Shown: positions 16,166 to 25,011 of the stretch, piece after piece
Numbering within the stretch: the stretch's first letter is position 1
How the letters are laid out: each line of letters starts with the position of its first letter
DNA from: Methylococcales bacterium
Lineage (GTDB): Bacteria > Pseudomonadota > Gammaproteobacteria > Methylococcales > Methylomonadaceae
Assembly (NCBI GenBank): GCA_030654015.1
Contig: JAURYI010000108.1
Span: 1-64,000 of the forward strand
DNA: 64,000 bases
Reading direction: 5' to 3'
Notes under the pieces: model-generated
What the model was told of the DNA's origin: nothing
The model's database searches: none
The model's input: only the letters and a program-made list of their open reading frames with translations
Made by a program: the position numbers and the translations under genes

Positions 16166-17922
16166 AGTCTTGCCCCTGCGGAGAAATGGATTTGAAACGC
16201 TGAATCAGCAGGGGATAAGGGTATGGCAACATCGACACGCACAGGGCCAAACGGTGAATACCAACGCGCTCCCAGACCCGCGCCTGTTTTCAGATTGATA
16301 TTGTTGACCGTATTAAACGCATTGCCCGCATCAATAAACGCCGCGACACCCCAATCATCAAAAATGGTGTGTTCATATTCGGTGCTGAACACCGTTAAAT
16401 ACTGCCCGCCAATCACATTACCCTGTGCATCTGTAGGGCCAAGTTCTTTATAGGCATAGCCGCGCACACTGCTGATACCACCCGCATAAAAGCGGTAAGT
16501 AGTGGGTAATTTGTCAAAATCATTGGTTGCAGTCGCCCCCAGTTCGGTGCGTCCGATAAATTTACCGCCGCTCCACGGTAAATTTTGTATCCACGTTGCC
16601 GCCATGGAACTTTGGGCAAAACTGACATCAGACAGCGGGCTTTTATAACTACCCGCCACATCAAATTTAAGCCGATAGCCTTTGCTTGGACGCATTGGAT
16701 TATCCGCTACCGAATACAACCAATTGCCTCCTGGCACTAATAATAAGGTTTGCCCTCGCGGATCAGTACCTGTCTGGAAATCTTCATAGCTGTAATCAAG
16801 GAACAGCGTTTGTTTCCAGCCGCTGTCAAAGGTATATTTATAACGCCCTGATAGTTTTGCGGACAGCGAATTAAAGGTATCGGTGTCTTCACGCTTTACC
16901 CCAAATCCAACACTGAATGTCTCAGTCAGCGGACTTTCCAAGGGGACGGTATATTCCACATTTGCCGTGGATAATACAGGCGCAATATCAAGATCGGCGG
17001 TCAAGAAATGCCCCAATTTATTCAAGCGGTTATTCTGATAACTGGCACTGGCTAAAATCCCTATGTCGGTATCAAAACCGATACCGAAGGCGTAATGATA
17101 CTTAGGCTTAGGGTGTAGTTTGATAGTGACGGGAACAGGTTTTCCGTTGCTGTCAGTGGCGGGGCGTATGTCGATACTGGAAAAATAACCGCTTTTTGAT
17201 AACGCATCGTAGGTTTCAACAAGCTGTTCGCTGGAATAAAAGTCGCCGCTTTTTATGGCAATGTATTTGGCAACTAATTCGGGTTCTAAGGCATCCTGTT
17301 CGATAATAATCTCACCAAACTGCTGGCGTTTGCCTGAATCAAACACCAGTTCAAAACTCGCGCTGTTATGAGATTTGTCGATGACTAATTTTTTGCTAGT
17401 AAATTCGCTGTTTAAATAGCCGCGTTGCGCGGCTAACGACGCAAGCTGACTTTTCATTTTTTCGTAGTTGTTGTGACGTAAAGGCTGACCTGTTTTTAGC
17501 ACCAGTTTGTCGCGGAGTTTTTTAAATTCAGAATCATCATGAGCACCGCCATTAATGGTGATGTTGATTGTTTTAACAATAACTTGCGCGCCTGCATCAA
17601 TGTTAAAGTTTGCTTGCCAGCAACCTTGATTGAACGCTAATGATTTTTTAATGACGGGATGGTAGAAACCAACGGCGCGTAACGCGGGATCAATTTCCTG
17701 CTCGGATTGGGCGAATAAATTTTCTATTTTCCAGCGGGGAGCATCACATTTTTCTTTTGCCAGTGAAAGCATAATGCGCACGTTGTCACTGGCTGCTCCC
17801 TCAAGTCCTGAAATGGATACTTCAGCATTAACGGCAGGTACGATTAAATACAGTAAAACCGTACCAATAAATGCTATTACTTCTTTAAAGCCGACTTGCA
17901 TAGAATGCCCAAAACTAGCCAC
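16162..17922 (-). CDS. tamA: TamA, Omp85-family outer-membrane assembly factor
   Basis: A 586-residue protein with signal peptide (hydrophobic stretch ending VPAVNAE), three POTRA domains (residues about 30-270) and a 16-strand barrel of the BamA/TamA type. Barrel signatures include FYAGGISSVRGYAYKELGP (lid-lock VRGY motif) and the closing GARWYSPFGPVRVDVAIPL, with a C-terminal aromatic/hydrophobic end FSAGARL. It forms the TAM complex with the overlapping downstream tamB. The annotated start is the first ATG; an internal methionine at residue 8 would also leave an intact signal peptide. Confidence 0.93.
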   Translation of the reverse strand: MASFGHSMQVGFKEVIAFIGTVLLYLIVPAVNAEVSISGLEGAASDNVRIMLSLAKEKCDAPRWKIENLFAQSEQEIDPALRAVGFYHPVIKKSLAFNQGCWQANFNIDAGAQVIVKTINITINGGAHDDSEFKKLRDKLVLKTGQPLRHNNYEKMKSQLASLAAQRGYLNSEFTSKKLVIDKSHNSASFELVFDSGKRQQFGEIIIEQDALEPELVAKYIAIKSGDFYSSEQLVETYDALSKSGYFSSIDIRPATDSNGKPVPVTIKLHPKPKYHYAFGIGFDTDIGILASASYQNNRLNKLGHFLTADLDIAPVLSTANVEYTVPLESPLTETFSVGFGVKREDTDTFNSLSAKLSGRYKYTFDSGWKQTLFLDYSYEDFQTGTDPRGQTLLLVPGGNWLYSVADNPMRPSKGYRLKFDVAGSYKSPLSDVSFAQSSMAATWIQNLPWSGGKFIGRTELGATATNDFDKLPTTYRFYAGGISSVRGYAYKELGPTDAQGNVIGGQYLTVFSTEYEHTIFDDWGVAAFIDAGNAFNTVNNINLKTGAGLGARWYSPFGPVRVDVAIPLSPADSAFQIHFSAGARL

Positions 17923-18082
17923 TGAAATTTATCAGGTTATTTCAGCGTATCTTGTTTAAACACTGCTTAAAAGCGAATAACCGTTATAAGACGGCATTCT
18001 ATACTATGAAGCTATCAGCAAAGAAGAATCATCTTGCTTTCTATGCAGGGCATCATGTCGCGGATGAGAAAACGGGTAAAAA

Positions 18083-18607
18083 TCAAGCGCGGCAATCAGT
18101 GGGCGCGAATTTAGGATCAAGCGTACCTACATGACTTCTAAGTATATTGTTCAGCGGTGGGATTGCAGAATGACATTGCCAATCAACTATGCCGCCCTGA
18201 ATGAGTTTACCAGAACCGAGTGGGTTACCGCTATCAACAGGAATCAGCAGTAAAGTAGGCGAACCAGGTGCGATTCGATTAGTATAAGTAATAGTAATTT
18301 CACCATTAGCGTTATTAATAGCAATGCCTGAGCTGGCAACAAGGCGCGATATGCCTGTAGGGTCGGTAGAAACAATACCCGTCGGATAGGGTGCTACCCA
18401 ACCAGAATTAAACGGCACACCAGTAACCGCATTTTCGCTGACGGCAGATTTTGCAGAAGCAACTAAAGACATACCCTCGGTTACTTTCACTTTAATCAGA
18501 TAATCTTGATAGACTGGCACGGCAATGGAGGCTAATGTGCCGATAATAGCAATCACCATCATTAATTCGATAAGTGTAAAACCTTGTGATAATTTTAGAA
18601 TTTTCAT
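18083..18607 (-). CDS. pilA: Type IV major pilin-like protein
   Basis: A 174-residue prepilin. The short basic leader MKILKLSQG precedes the class III cleavage site, G followed by FTLIELMMVIAIIGTLASIA with the invariant Glu5 of mature pilin. The globular part has the TEGMSLVASAKSAV helix and two C-terminal cysteines, in WQCHS and DCRA, forming the expected D-region disulfide. It would be cleaved and methylated by PilD and assembled into a pilus for twitching, adhesion or DNA uptake. A sigma-54 promoter stands about 40 bp upstream, as is normal for PilS/PilR-controlled pilA. No other pil genes are adjacent. A minor-pilin role cannot be excluded. Confidence 0.88.
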   Translation of the reverse strand: MKILKLSQGFTLIELMMVIAIIGTLASIAVPVYQDYLIKVKVTEGMSLVASAKSAVSENAVTGVPFNSGWVAPYPTGIVSTDPTGISRLVASSGIAINNANGEITITYTNRIAPGSPTLLLIPVDSGNPLGSGKLIQGGIVDWQCHSAIPPLNNILRSHVGTLDPKFAPTDCRA

Positions 18608-18645
18608 AATCTTATTTTTGCCTGATTGAGTGACTATTAATTTAC

Positions 18646-18662
18646 AAGCACTATATGTGCCA
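18646..18662 (-). promoter_or_regulatory. Sigma-54 promoter of the pilin gene
   Basis: On the minus strand the sequence TGGCACATATAGTGCTT matches the -24/-12 consensus TGGCAC-N5-TTGC with GG and GC exactly 10 bp apart. The predicted transcription start is near 18636, giving a leader of about 29 nt before the pilin ATG. Activation by PilR would be expected; no PilR gene is in the window. Confidence 0.75.
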
Positions 18663-18873
18663 TATTTTTAACCATCTCATTGATTGTTTATGTCTTAGCT
18701 TTTACTTAGCATCTGAGAAAACAACCGTAGCAACTGTTCTGATTTTAATAAATACCTGTGTCATTATGTGGCAAATTTTGTCAACTCTATCGCGCTCACA
18801 AAACGTCGAACAGCCGCCGCTTTATAGCTACGATTTGTTATTAGTTGCGAGGTATTATGAATTTTCAGGCAAT

Positions 18874-18909
18874 AAAAAAGGCTGTCACCCGAAGATGACA
18901 GCCTTTTTT
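18874..18909 (-). terminator. Rho-independent terminator of rpsT
   Basis: The stem GGCTGTCA / TGACAGCC with a short CCCGAAGA loop is bordered by A6 on one side and T6 on the other. It lies just downstream of the rpsT stop and works in that direction; the A/T symmetry would let it work both ways. Confidence 0.88.
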
Positions 18910-18932
18910 GATAGCAGGTGAATTGTAAAGTA

Positions 18933-19196
18933 TTAAGCGATTGCTTTTACTTTTGCATTCAGTCTGCTTTTGCCACGCGAGGCTTTATTTTTATGGATAA
19001 TGCCTTTGTTGACAGCAGAATCGATAATTGGCACTACGGTATTGTAGGCAGCTTGCGCTTTCTCTTTATCGCCTGCGTTTACAGCAGCAATAACTTTTTT
19101 TACAAAAGTGCGTAAGTTGCTGCGTTGTCCTGCGTTGCGAACACGGCTTTTTTCCGCTTGTTTCGCACGCTTTTTAGCTTGTGCTGTGTTAGCCAT
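18933..19196 (-). CDS. rpsT: 30S ribosomal protein S20
   Basis: An 87-residue basic protein beginning MANTAQAKKRAKQAEKSR, the standard S20 start, so ATG at 19196 is preferred over the upstream frame extension. It binds the 5' domain of 16S rRNA in the small subunit. The three-helix pattern with NLRTFVKKV, VNKGIIHKNKASRGKSRL is intact. It is monocistronic, divergent from murJ with a 96-bp gap, and ends at a strong terminator. The rpsT-murJ head-to-head arrangement is common in gammaproteobacteria. Confidence 0.97.
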   Translation of the reverse strand: MANTAQAKKRAKQAEKSRVRNAGQRSNLRTFVKKVIAAVNAGDKEKAQAAYNTVVPIIDSAVNKGIIHKNKASRGKSRLNAKVKAIA

Positions 19197-19292
19197 AGTG
19201 TCTCGATTCTTCAAAAGTTAGTTAATAGCCGTGCATTATCTTTTTAACTGCTATTATTGTCAATCTATTTAAATCATTAAGAGGACATAATA

Positions 19293-20837
19293 ATGAGTCG
19301 GCGGCTTTTTAAATCAACAATGGTAGTCGGCAGTATGACGCTTATATCCCGCTTATTGGGCTTTGTGCGGGATATGCTGATTGCGCGGTTGTTTGGTGTT
19401 GATGTCGCTACCGATGCGTTTTTTGTCGCCTTTAAAGTGCCGAATTTTTTACGCCGTTTGTTTGCCGAAGGCGCGTTTGCTCATGCGTTTGTGCCTGTAC
19501 TGTCCGATTATAAAGAACAGGGCAGCCGTGCTGCACTAAAATTATTCATTGATAAAACCGCTGGGACGCTCGCCGTGTGTTTATTGTTGATGACCGCCGC
19601 AGGCATCGTACTTGCACCGCTGTTAATTTTATTACTGGCTCCGGGGTTTTCGTGGCAAGGCACACAACATGATTTATCGGTGTTGATGCTACAAATCACT
19701 TTCCCGTACTTGCTGTTTATTTCCCTGACCGCATTTGCAGGCAGCATTTTAAATGCGCATGGCAAATTCGCCATCCCCGCCTTAACCCCCGTATTTCTCA
19801 ATATCTGCATGATAGCGACAGCAATCTGGCTTGCGCCATTAATGGACACGCCTGTCGTTGCCTTGGCGTGGGGGGTTTTTATTGCAGGCATCGTGCAGTT
19901 GGCTTTTCAAATTCCCAGCTTAATAAGTTTAGGTTTACTACCCCGACCACGCATTGATTTTAAAGACCAAGGCATTAATCGTGTGATTAAACTCATGCTA
20001 CCCGCCATGTTCAGCGTTTCGGTCACGCAAATTAATTTACTGCTCGACACCCTGATTGCCTCATTTTTAACCATCGGCAGCGTGTCATGGTTGTATTATT
20101 CAGACAGATTGGTTGAATTTCCCTTGGGTATTTTAGGGCTGGCATTGGGAACAGTTATTTTACCCAATCTGGCAAATCATCACGCCGCCGACGACAGCGA
20201 GGCGTTTTCTCACGCGCTGGATTGGGGCTTGCGCTTGGTATTGTTGGTCGGAATGCCCGCCACCATCGGTTTATTCATGCTGGCTGAACCCATGTTATCC
20301 ACGCTGTTTCAATACAACGAATTCACCATCAATGACGTGCATTTGGCGGGACTGAGTTTACGCGCTTATGCAGTCGGTTTACTGGGTTACTTACTCATTA
20401 AAGTGCTGGTTCCTGCCTTTACCGCCCGACAGGAACTAAAAACACCTGTGCGTTATGGAATTTACGCTATGATAACCAGCTTAGCGTTAAACGTAGTTCT
20501 GGTCTTCCCATTAGCACACGCAGGTCTGGCCTTAGCCACCTCATTAGGCGCGTTTTTCAATGCCGCCCTGTTGCTGAACAAGTTACTTAAAGACCGCGTA
20601 TTTAAGCCCGCGAAAGGCTGGATATTATTTTTCAGCCGCGTATTATTGGCAAGTGCCGCGATGACAGCCGCATTATATTACTGGGTCAATGCCGACTGGT
20701 GGAATGCGTGGAGCTCAACTGAGCGGGTGATTCATTTGCTCAAATGGATCGTCATAGGAATGTTAATCTATGTCGCAACCCTGTTATTGACGGGCTTAAA
20801 ATTACGTCATTTAACGATAACCAATTCAAAACCTTAG
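19293..20837 (+). CDS. murJ: MurJ, lipid II flippase
   Basis: A 514-residue MOP-superfamily transporter with about 14 membrane helices that flips lipid-linked peptidoglycan precursor across the inner membrane. Family signatures are SRLLGFVRDMLIARLFG (residues 20-36), DAFFVAFKVPNFLRRLFAEGAF (key arginines and FAEGAF motif) and LLDTLIASFL. AAGGAG-like AAGAGG precedes the ATG. The length is normal. The next gene downstream, DUF1097, is separated by 68 bp and has its own ribosome site. Confidence 0.96.
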   Translation: MSRRLFKSTMVVGSMTLISRLLGFVRDMLIARLFGVDVATDAFFVAFKVPNFLRRLFAEGAFAHAFVPVLSDYKEQGSRAALKLFIDKTAGTLAVCLLLMTAAGIVLAPLLILLLAPGFSWQGTQHDLSVLMLQITFPYLLFISLTAFAGSILNAHGKFAIPALTPVFLNICMIATAIWLAPLMDTPVVALAWGVFIAGIVQLAFQIPSLISLGLLPRPRIDFKDQGINRVIKLMLPAMFSVSVTQINLLLDTLIASFLTIGSVSWLYYSDRLVEFPLGILGLALGTVILPNLANHHAADDSEAFSHALDWGLRLVLLVGMPATIGLFMLAEPMLSTLFQYNEFTINDVHLAGLSLRAYAVGLLGYLLIKVLVPAFTARQELKTPVRYGIYAMITSLALNVVLVFPLAHAGLALATSLGAFFNAALLLNKLLKDRVFKPAKGWILFFSRVLLASAAMTAALYYWVNADWWNAWSSTERVIHLLKWIVIGMLIYVATLLLTGLKLRHLTITNSKP

Positions 20838-20905
20838 CTTGCATGGACTACCTCAACATGGAAGCTAATTATCATAACCGAGGTGAATAATTTGGAGATG
20901 TATCT

Positions 20906-21430
20906 ATGAACAATTTGACTGCTCTTTCTTTAAGTATTGGTATTTTAAGTGGTGTTGCAACATTTTTATGCGTCGGCCCTACAGCGGGTCTTTTTCTAAT
21001 TTGGGCAGCGACTATTGCATGGGCAGCCTATTTTGCACTGGGCGCGACTGATGCGGCATTAAAAAGTGTCATCGTCTGTGGCGCGTTTGGTGTCCTAATG
21101 GCATCGGTAACAGCTATTTTAATTGCCAGTGTTGCAGGATCGGCTGCATTTTCTATTCTGGCATCACTTGCAGTTGCGATTTCTGTGATTGTCCTGTGCC
21201 TTGCCGCACATTTTCCAGAACTGGCAGCCATTCCAGCCAGCGTATTAGGTTATTCAGCGACTTTCGCTTATTTATTAGAAGGCGGTAAATTAAACCACGA
21301 TGTACTGCTCGGCATTTCGTGGAGCAATCCATTATTGATCGTCACTGCGTCTATCGCAATCGGCGCATATTTTGGTAAAGGTTCAGTGTTATTCAGCAAC
21401 AAAATATTAGAATCTTTCAACAAAAAATAA
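20906..21430 (+). CDS. DUF1097 family membrane protein
   Basis: A 174-residue protein composed of about five to six hydrophobic helices (for example residues 5-35, 50-70 and 75-105) with very few charges, beginning MNNLTALSLSIGILSGVATF. This resembles DUF1097 (YcdZ-like) inner-membrane proteins, of unknown function, sometimes found with C1 or urea metabolism. TTGGAG precedes the ATG. A stem-loop follows the stop. There are no partner genes. Confidence 0.62.
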   Translation: MNNLTALSLSIGILSGVATFLCVGPTAGLFLIWAATIAWAAYFALGATDAALKSVIVCGAFGVLMASVTAILIASVAGSAAFSILASLAVAISVIVLCLAAHFPELAAIPASVLGYSATFAYLLEGGKLNHDVLLGISWSNPLLIVTASIAIGAYFGKGSVLFSNKILESFNKK

Positions 21431-21442
21431 GCGCGTAAGTTG

Positions 21443-21471
21443 ATAGGGGCGATGAGCCGCATTGCCCCTAT
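21443..21471. terminator. Stem-loop between convergent DUF1097 gene and norR
   Basis: Stem ATAGGGGC / GCCCCTAT with a 13-nt loop, placed 12 bp after the DUF1097 stop and before the norR stop at 21490. The tail is only mildly T-rich, so the terminator call is moderate. Confidence 0.5.
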
Positions 21472-21489
21472 TATTCACAACCAAAGCCT

Positions 21490-23028
21490 TTATTGAATAT
21501 CCAATCGCTTCAACAAGCGGAAAAAATTGCCTCTATCCAGACCGAATAATTCAGCGGTTTTTGCCTTGTTATTGGCATTTTCACTGAGTTTTTGTTCGAT
21601 TAAGCGACGGGAAAAATCATCCACCTGTTGTTTAAAATTCAGATGTGCAGCAGAGGGTAACAGGACTGTTTCGGTTGATGATAACGGTGCGCAATGTGTC
21701 GCTGGGGTAATATCCAAATGCGCCAATGAAATAGTGACTACACGTTTATTGCGATCTTCTACCGCCACGGCTTTTAACGCGGCACGACTCAATAAATGCT
21801 CTAATTCCCTGATATTACCTGCCCATTGATACGTTAATAATGCTTGTTTAGCGTCCCTATCCAGTCGTAAACCTTGTACTGCCAAGCGTTGTTTATTCTT
21901 TTCTAAAAATAACCCAGCCAATAATAAAACATCTTTACCGCGTTCGCGCAGCGGTGGAACGTGAATCGGATAAACTGCCAGACGATGATACAAATCGGCG
22001 CGAAACTGCCCGTCGGCTACGCCTTTTTGTAAGTTGCGATTAGTGGCGGCAATCACGCGAATGTTGACTTTGATATAACGGTCGCTGCCTAAACGTTGAA
22101 TCTCGCCATTTTGTAAGGTGCGCAAAATTTTCGCCTGTAAGGGCAACGATAAATCGCCGATTTCATCGAGAAAAATGGTGCTGTTATTCGCCAGTTCAAA
22201 TTTGCCCGTCCTGTCGCTAATCGCGCCAGAAAACGCGCCTTTGCAATGCCCGAATAATTCACTTTCAGCAATGTGTTCTGGCAAGGCGGCACAGTTGACA
22301 TAGACCATCGCCCGTTCAGCTCGTTGCGATTTAACATGGATATGATGCGCGACCAATTCTTTACCTACGCCCGTTTCGCCCAATATTAAGACCGCCAAAT
22401 CGGATTGTGCAACCACGGCTATATCTTTATTCAACGCCTGCATAGCGGGACTGTTGCCTATCATTTCCATGCGATTGCTGTCTTCTAATAGACTTTGATG
22501 CACTTGTTTGACTTGGGTTTCCAGCGACACAATCAGGTTTGCGGCTTTTACCGTGGCTTCGGTTAGCCCGATAAAGGTTTCTAACGCGTGTTGATTAATC
22601 GCGTCAAAGGTATGCGGATTCAGGGCATCCAACGTTAAAACACCCCACGCCTGCCCGTCAATATATAAGGTCACACCCATGCAATCATGGACGTGCAGTT
22701 GATTGTCACCGTTTTCAATCAAGCCATCATAAGGGTCGGGAAGCGGTGAATCGGCGGCAAAACGGGTGATGCCTTTGGTTGCCAAAACAGTCGCTAAACG
22801 CGGTTGTTCTGCGACTAAAAACCGCCGCCCCAGTGTGTCTTCGCTTAAGCCGTCTATCGCTAACGGCACTAAATAATGCTGTTCCAGTTTCAGCAACGCA
22901 CAGGCATCACAGGGAAATAACTGCATTAAGGTTTGCAATAAATGTTGATAACGCTGGACGGCGGGCAGTTGCCGCGACAAATCATTGACGATGGAAATAA
23001 ACGCGCTGAAAAACAGTTCGGTAGTCAT
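21490..23028 (-). CDS. norR: NorR, nitric-oxide-responsive sigma-54 activator
   Basis: A 512-residue regulator. Residues 1-180 form a GAF domain that in characterised NorR binds NO at a non-haem iron. Residues about 190-420 are the AAA+ domain with Walker A LGETGVGKE, GAFSGA loop (usual form GAFTGA; here Ser replaces the sigma-54-contacting Thr), Walker B IFLDEIGDL and arginine finger region. The C-terminus has a Fis-type helix-turn-helix ending NKAKTAELFGLDRGNFFRLLKRL. I use ATG at 23028; GTG at 23034 is in frame. It is divergent from hcp, with two GT-N7-AC sites and a sigma-54 promoter between, so it should activate hcp and its reductase under nitrosative stress. Confidence 0.92.
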   Translation of the reverse strand: MTTELFFSAFISIVNDLSRQLPAVQRYQHLLQTLMQLFPCDACALLKLEQHYLVPLAIDGLSEDTLGRRFLVAEQPRLATVLATKGITRFAADSPLPDPYDGLIENGDNQLHVHDCMGVTLYIDGQAWGVLTLDALNPHTFDAINQHALETFIGLTEATVKAANLIVSLETQVKQVHQSLLEDSNRMEMIGNSPAMQALNKDIAVVAQSDLAVLILGETGVGKELVAHHIHVKSQRAERAMVYVNCAALPEHIAESELFGHCKGAFSGAISDRTGKFELANNSTIFLDEIGDLSLPLQAKILRTLQNGEIQRLGSDRYIKVNIRVIAATNRNLQKGVADGQFRADLYHRLAVYPIHVPPLRERGKDVLLLAGLFLEKNKQRLAVQGLRLDRDAKQALLTYQWAGNIRELEHLLSRAALKAVAVEDRNKRVVTISLAHLDITPATHCAPLSSTETVLLPSAAHLNFKQQVDDFSRRLIEQKLSENANNKAKTAELFGLDRGNFFRLLKRLDIQ

Positions 23029-23043
23029 AATCACATCGCAGTT

Positions 23044-23054
23044 GTTAATTTAAC
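23044..23054. promoter_or_regulatory. Predicted NorR enhancer site 1
   Basis: GTTAATTTAAC fits the known NorR core GT-N7-AC and is nearly palindromic, extended by TTG before and AGC after. It is 26 bp (centre to centre) from a second copy and about 75 bp upstream of the hcp -24 element. Confidence 0.72.
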
Positions 23055-23069
23055 AGCATTATAGCCGTT

Positions 23070-23080
23070 GTTAATTAAAC
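23070..23080. promoter_or_regulatory. Predicted NorR enhancer site 2
   Basis: GTTAATTAAAC, again GT-N7-AC and differing from site 1 at one base, with the same TTG extension on the left. Two matching sites support cooperative NorR binding. A weaker GT-N7-AC at 23024-23034 overlaps the norR start and could be a third site. Confidence 0.72.
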
Positions 23081-23122
23081 AATCTGTTTTATATAAGCTA
23101 AGCACAATAAGGCTTGCAGGCT

Positions 23123-23138
23123 TGGCATGGTAAATGCG
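23123..23138 (+). promoter_or_regulatory. Sigma-54 promoter of hcp
   Basis: TGGCATGGTAAATGCG has the -24 GG and -12 GC with the required 10-bp spacing. The start of transcription is expected near 23149, about 143 nt before the hcp ATG; the long leader is explained by a family C repeat lying in it. Confidence 0.75.
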
Positions 23139-23166
23139 TATAAATAATCAGGTATTTCTATTTTTT

Positions 23167-23244
23167 CTCGTTCCCATGCGCCGTGCGGCGGTGCGAGACG
23201 CGGCGCGTCTCTACCGCATTCCCACGCAGGCGCGAGGGAACGAG
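23167..23244. repeat. Family C palindromic repeat, copy 2, in the hcp leader
   Basis: The element begins CTCGTTCCCATGCG and ends CGCGAGGGAACGAG, with an inner GAGACGCGGCGCGTCTC hairpin. It is bracketed by a 15-bp direct repeat, ATAATCAGGTATTTC, at 23144-23158 and 23245-23259. The direct repeats suggest that the element entered here with duplication of the target, or arose by local duplication. It lies between the sigma-54 promoter and the hcp ribosome site. Confidence 0.82.
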
Positions 23245-23291
23245 ATAATCAGGTATTTCGATTTTATTTCTATTCACTCAGGAGATTATTT

Positions 23292-24953
23292 ATGTTTTGT
23301 TATCAATGCGAACAAACTACCCGCTCAGAATCAGGTGACGGTTGCGCTACCGCTAAAGGCGTGTGCGGTAAAGATTCCGCTACCGCTGATTTACAGGATT
23401 TATTGGTGTATGCCATTAAAGGCATCGCCCAATATGCAAAACGCGCTCGTGCGTTAGGTAAAACCGATAAAGCAGCCGATGGTTTTATTTTATTCGGTTT
23501 GTTCACTACCTTAACCAACGTCAACTTTACTGCCAGCCGTTTTGTCAGTCTGGTTATGGAAGCCGCACAACACCGTGACCGCGTTAAAGCCTTATATGAA
23601 GCCGCCGCGCAAGAACAAGGCATTACGCCAGAAATTTTAACAGGTGCAGCCGCTTGGATTCCTGCCACTACCCAAGCAGAGTTATTGATTCAGTCAAAAC
23701 TGGGCGCAATGAATAAAGATGCTGACACGGTGGGTGAGGATATTGTCGGACTGCGTGCCATGATGATTTATGGCATAAAAGGCTTAGCGGCTTACGCACA
23801 TCACGCTCACGCCTTAGGTTATGAAGATGAAGAGATATATGCTCGTTTAGAAACTGCGCTAGATTTTCTTGCCAATGATCCGACGGATGCAGGCGAATTA
23901 TTAACTGGCAATTTAGAAGTCGGTGCGATTAACCTGAAAGTCATGGAATTGCTGGATGCCGCTAATACAGGACGTTTCGGACAACAAGAACCTGCGAATG
24001 CGCGGATTTCTCATGTCAAAGGCAAAGCCATTTTAGTCAGCGGTCATGATTTACAGGATTTATACACGATACTGGAACAAACCAAAGATAAAGGCATCAA
24101 TGTGTATACCCACGGTGAATTATTACCCGCACACGCCTATCCAAAACTGCGTTCTTACTCGCATTTAGTCGGTAATTACGGCGGCGCGTGGCAAAACCAA
24201 AATGCCGATTTTGCGGCGTTTCCGGGGGCAATCGTCATGACCTCCAACTGCCTGATTGAGCCTGCCGCGTCGTATCGTCAACGCATCTTTACCGCTGGCC
24301 CTGTGGGTTGGCAAGGTGTGCGTCATATCACCGATGATTTTACCCCTGTGATTCAAGCCGCACTAGCGTTGGCAGGTTTCCAAGAAGATGAGCCAGAAAG
24401 AACGCTGACCGTTGGTTTTGGTCATCACGCCGTGTTAGGTGTTGCGGATAAAGTGATTGATGCTGTTAAATCAGGTGCAATTAAACATTTCTTCCTGATT
24501 GGCGGATGTGATGGTGCTGCACCGGGTCGTAACTATTACACTGACGTTGCGGAAATGGCACCTAAGGATACTGTGGTGATGACTTTAGGTTGTGGTAAAT
24601 ACCGTTTCCATGAGCATGACTTTGGCAACATCGGCGGCATTCCACGCCTTTTAGACATCGGACAATGTAACGATGCTTACTCCGCTATTCAAATTGCCAG
24701 TGCGTTAGCAGGTGCATTTGAATGCGGCGTAAATGATTTGCCGTTATCATTAATGATTTCGTGGTTTGAACAAAAAGCTGTCGCGGTATTATTAAGTTTA
24801 TTATCGCTAGGCATACGCGGCATTCATTTAGGCCCTACCTTACCCGCATTTTTAACACCGAGCGTATTAGCGATTCTGGTAGAAAAATTCGACATCAGAG
24901 CCAATGGCGAACCTGCTGACGATTTAGCAATGGCGTTGAATAAAGCAGCGTAA
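23292..24953 (+). CDS. hcp: Hybrid cluster protein (hydroxylamine/NO reductase)
   Basis: A 553-residue cytosolic iron-sulfur protein that reduces NO (and hydroxylamine in vitro) and takes part in S-nitrosylation in E. coli. The N-terminal cysteines are spaced C-x2-C-x11-C-x6-C (Cys3, 6, 18, 25), the class II spacing that holds the proximal cluster. Hybrid-cluster ligands are seen in HCNL-like segments: [26 protein letters not shown] and TLGCGKYR, with a later glutamate/cysteine ligand region. AGGAG lies 8 nt upstream of the ATG. It is under predicted NorR/sigma-54 control and followed by its reductase gene after a 58-bp gap that holds a family C hairpin. Confidence 0.95.
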   Translation: MFCYQCEQTTRSESGDGCATAKGVCGKDSATADLQDLLVYAIKGIAQYAKRARALGKTDKAADGFILFGLFTTLTNVNFTASRFVSLVMEAAQHRDRVKALYEAAAQEQGITPEILTGAAAWIPATTQAELLIQSKLGAMNKDADTVGEDIVGLRAMMIYGIKGLAAYAHHAHALGYEDEEIYARLETALDFLANDPTDAGELLTGNLEVGAINLKVMELLDAANTGRFGQQEPANARISHVKGKAILVSGHDLQDLYTILEQTKDKGINVYTHGELLPAHAYPKLRSYSHLVGNYGGAWQNQNADFAAFPGAIVMTSNCLIEPAASYRQRIFTAGPVGWQGVRHITDDFTPVIQAALALAGFQEDEPERTLTVGFGHHAVLGVADKVIDAVKSGAIKHFFLIGGCDGAAPGRNYYTDVAEMAPKDTVVMTLGCGKYRFHEHDFGNIGGIPRLLDIGQCNDAYSAIQIASALAGAFECGVNDLPLSLMISWFEQKAVAVLLSLLSLGIRGIHLGPTLPAFLTPSVLAILVEKFDIRANGEPADDLAMALNKAA

Positions 24954-24964
24954 AACAAACAACA

Positions 24965-24993
24965 CTCGTTCCCACGCCGCGCGTGGGAACGAG
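24965..24993. repeat. Family C hairpin, copy 3, between hcp and its reductase gene
   Basis: CTCGTTCCCACG CCGCG CGTGGGAACGAG is a perfect 12-bp stem with a 5-nt loop. It may set relative expression by stabilising the hcp message. Short form of the family also seen at 12137-12164 and 23167-23244. Confidence 0.8.
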
Positions 24994-25011
24994 AAAACAC
25001 GGATACAAATC

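Noticed and set aside
18655..18921. Plus-strand frame across the pilin promoter and rpsT terminator
   Set aside because: It runs through a sigma-54 promoter and a strong terminator on the other strand, so it is very unlikely to be a gene.
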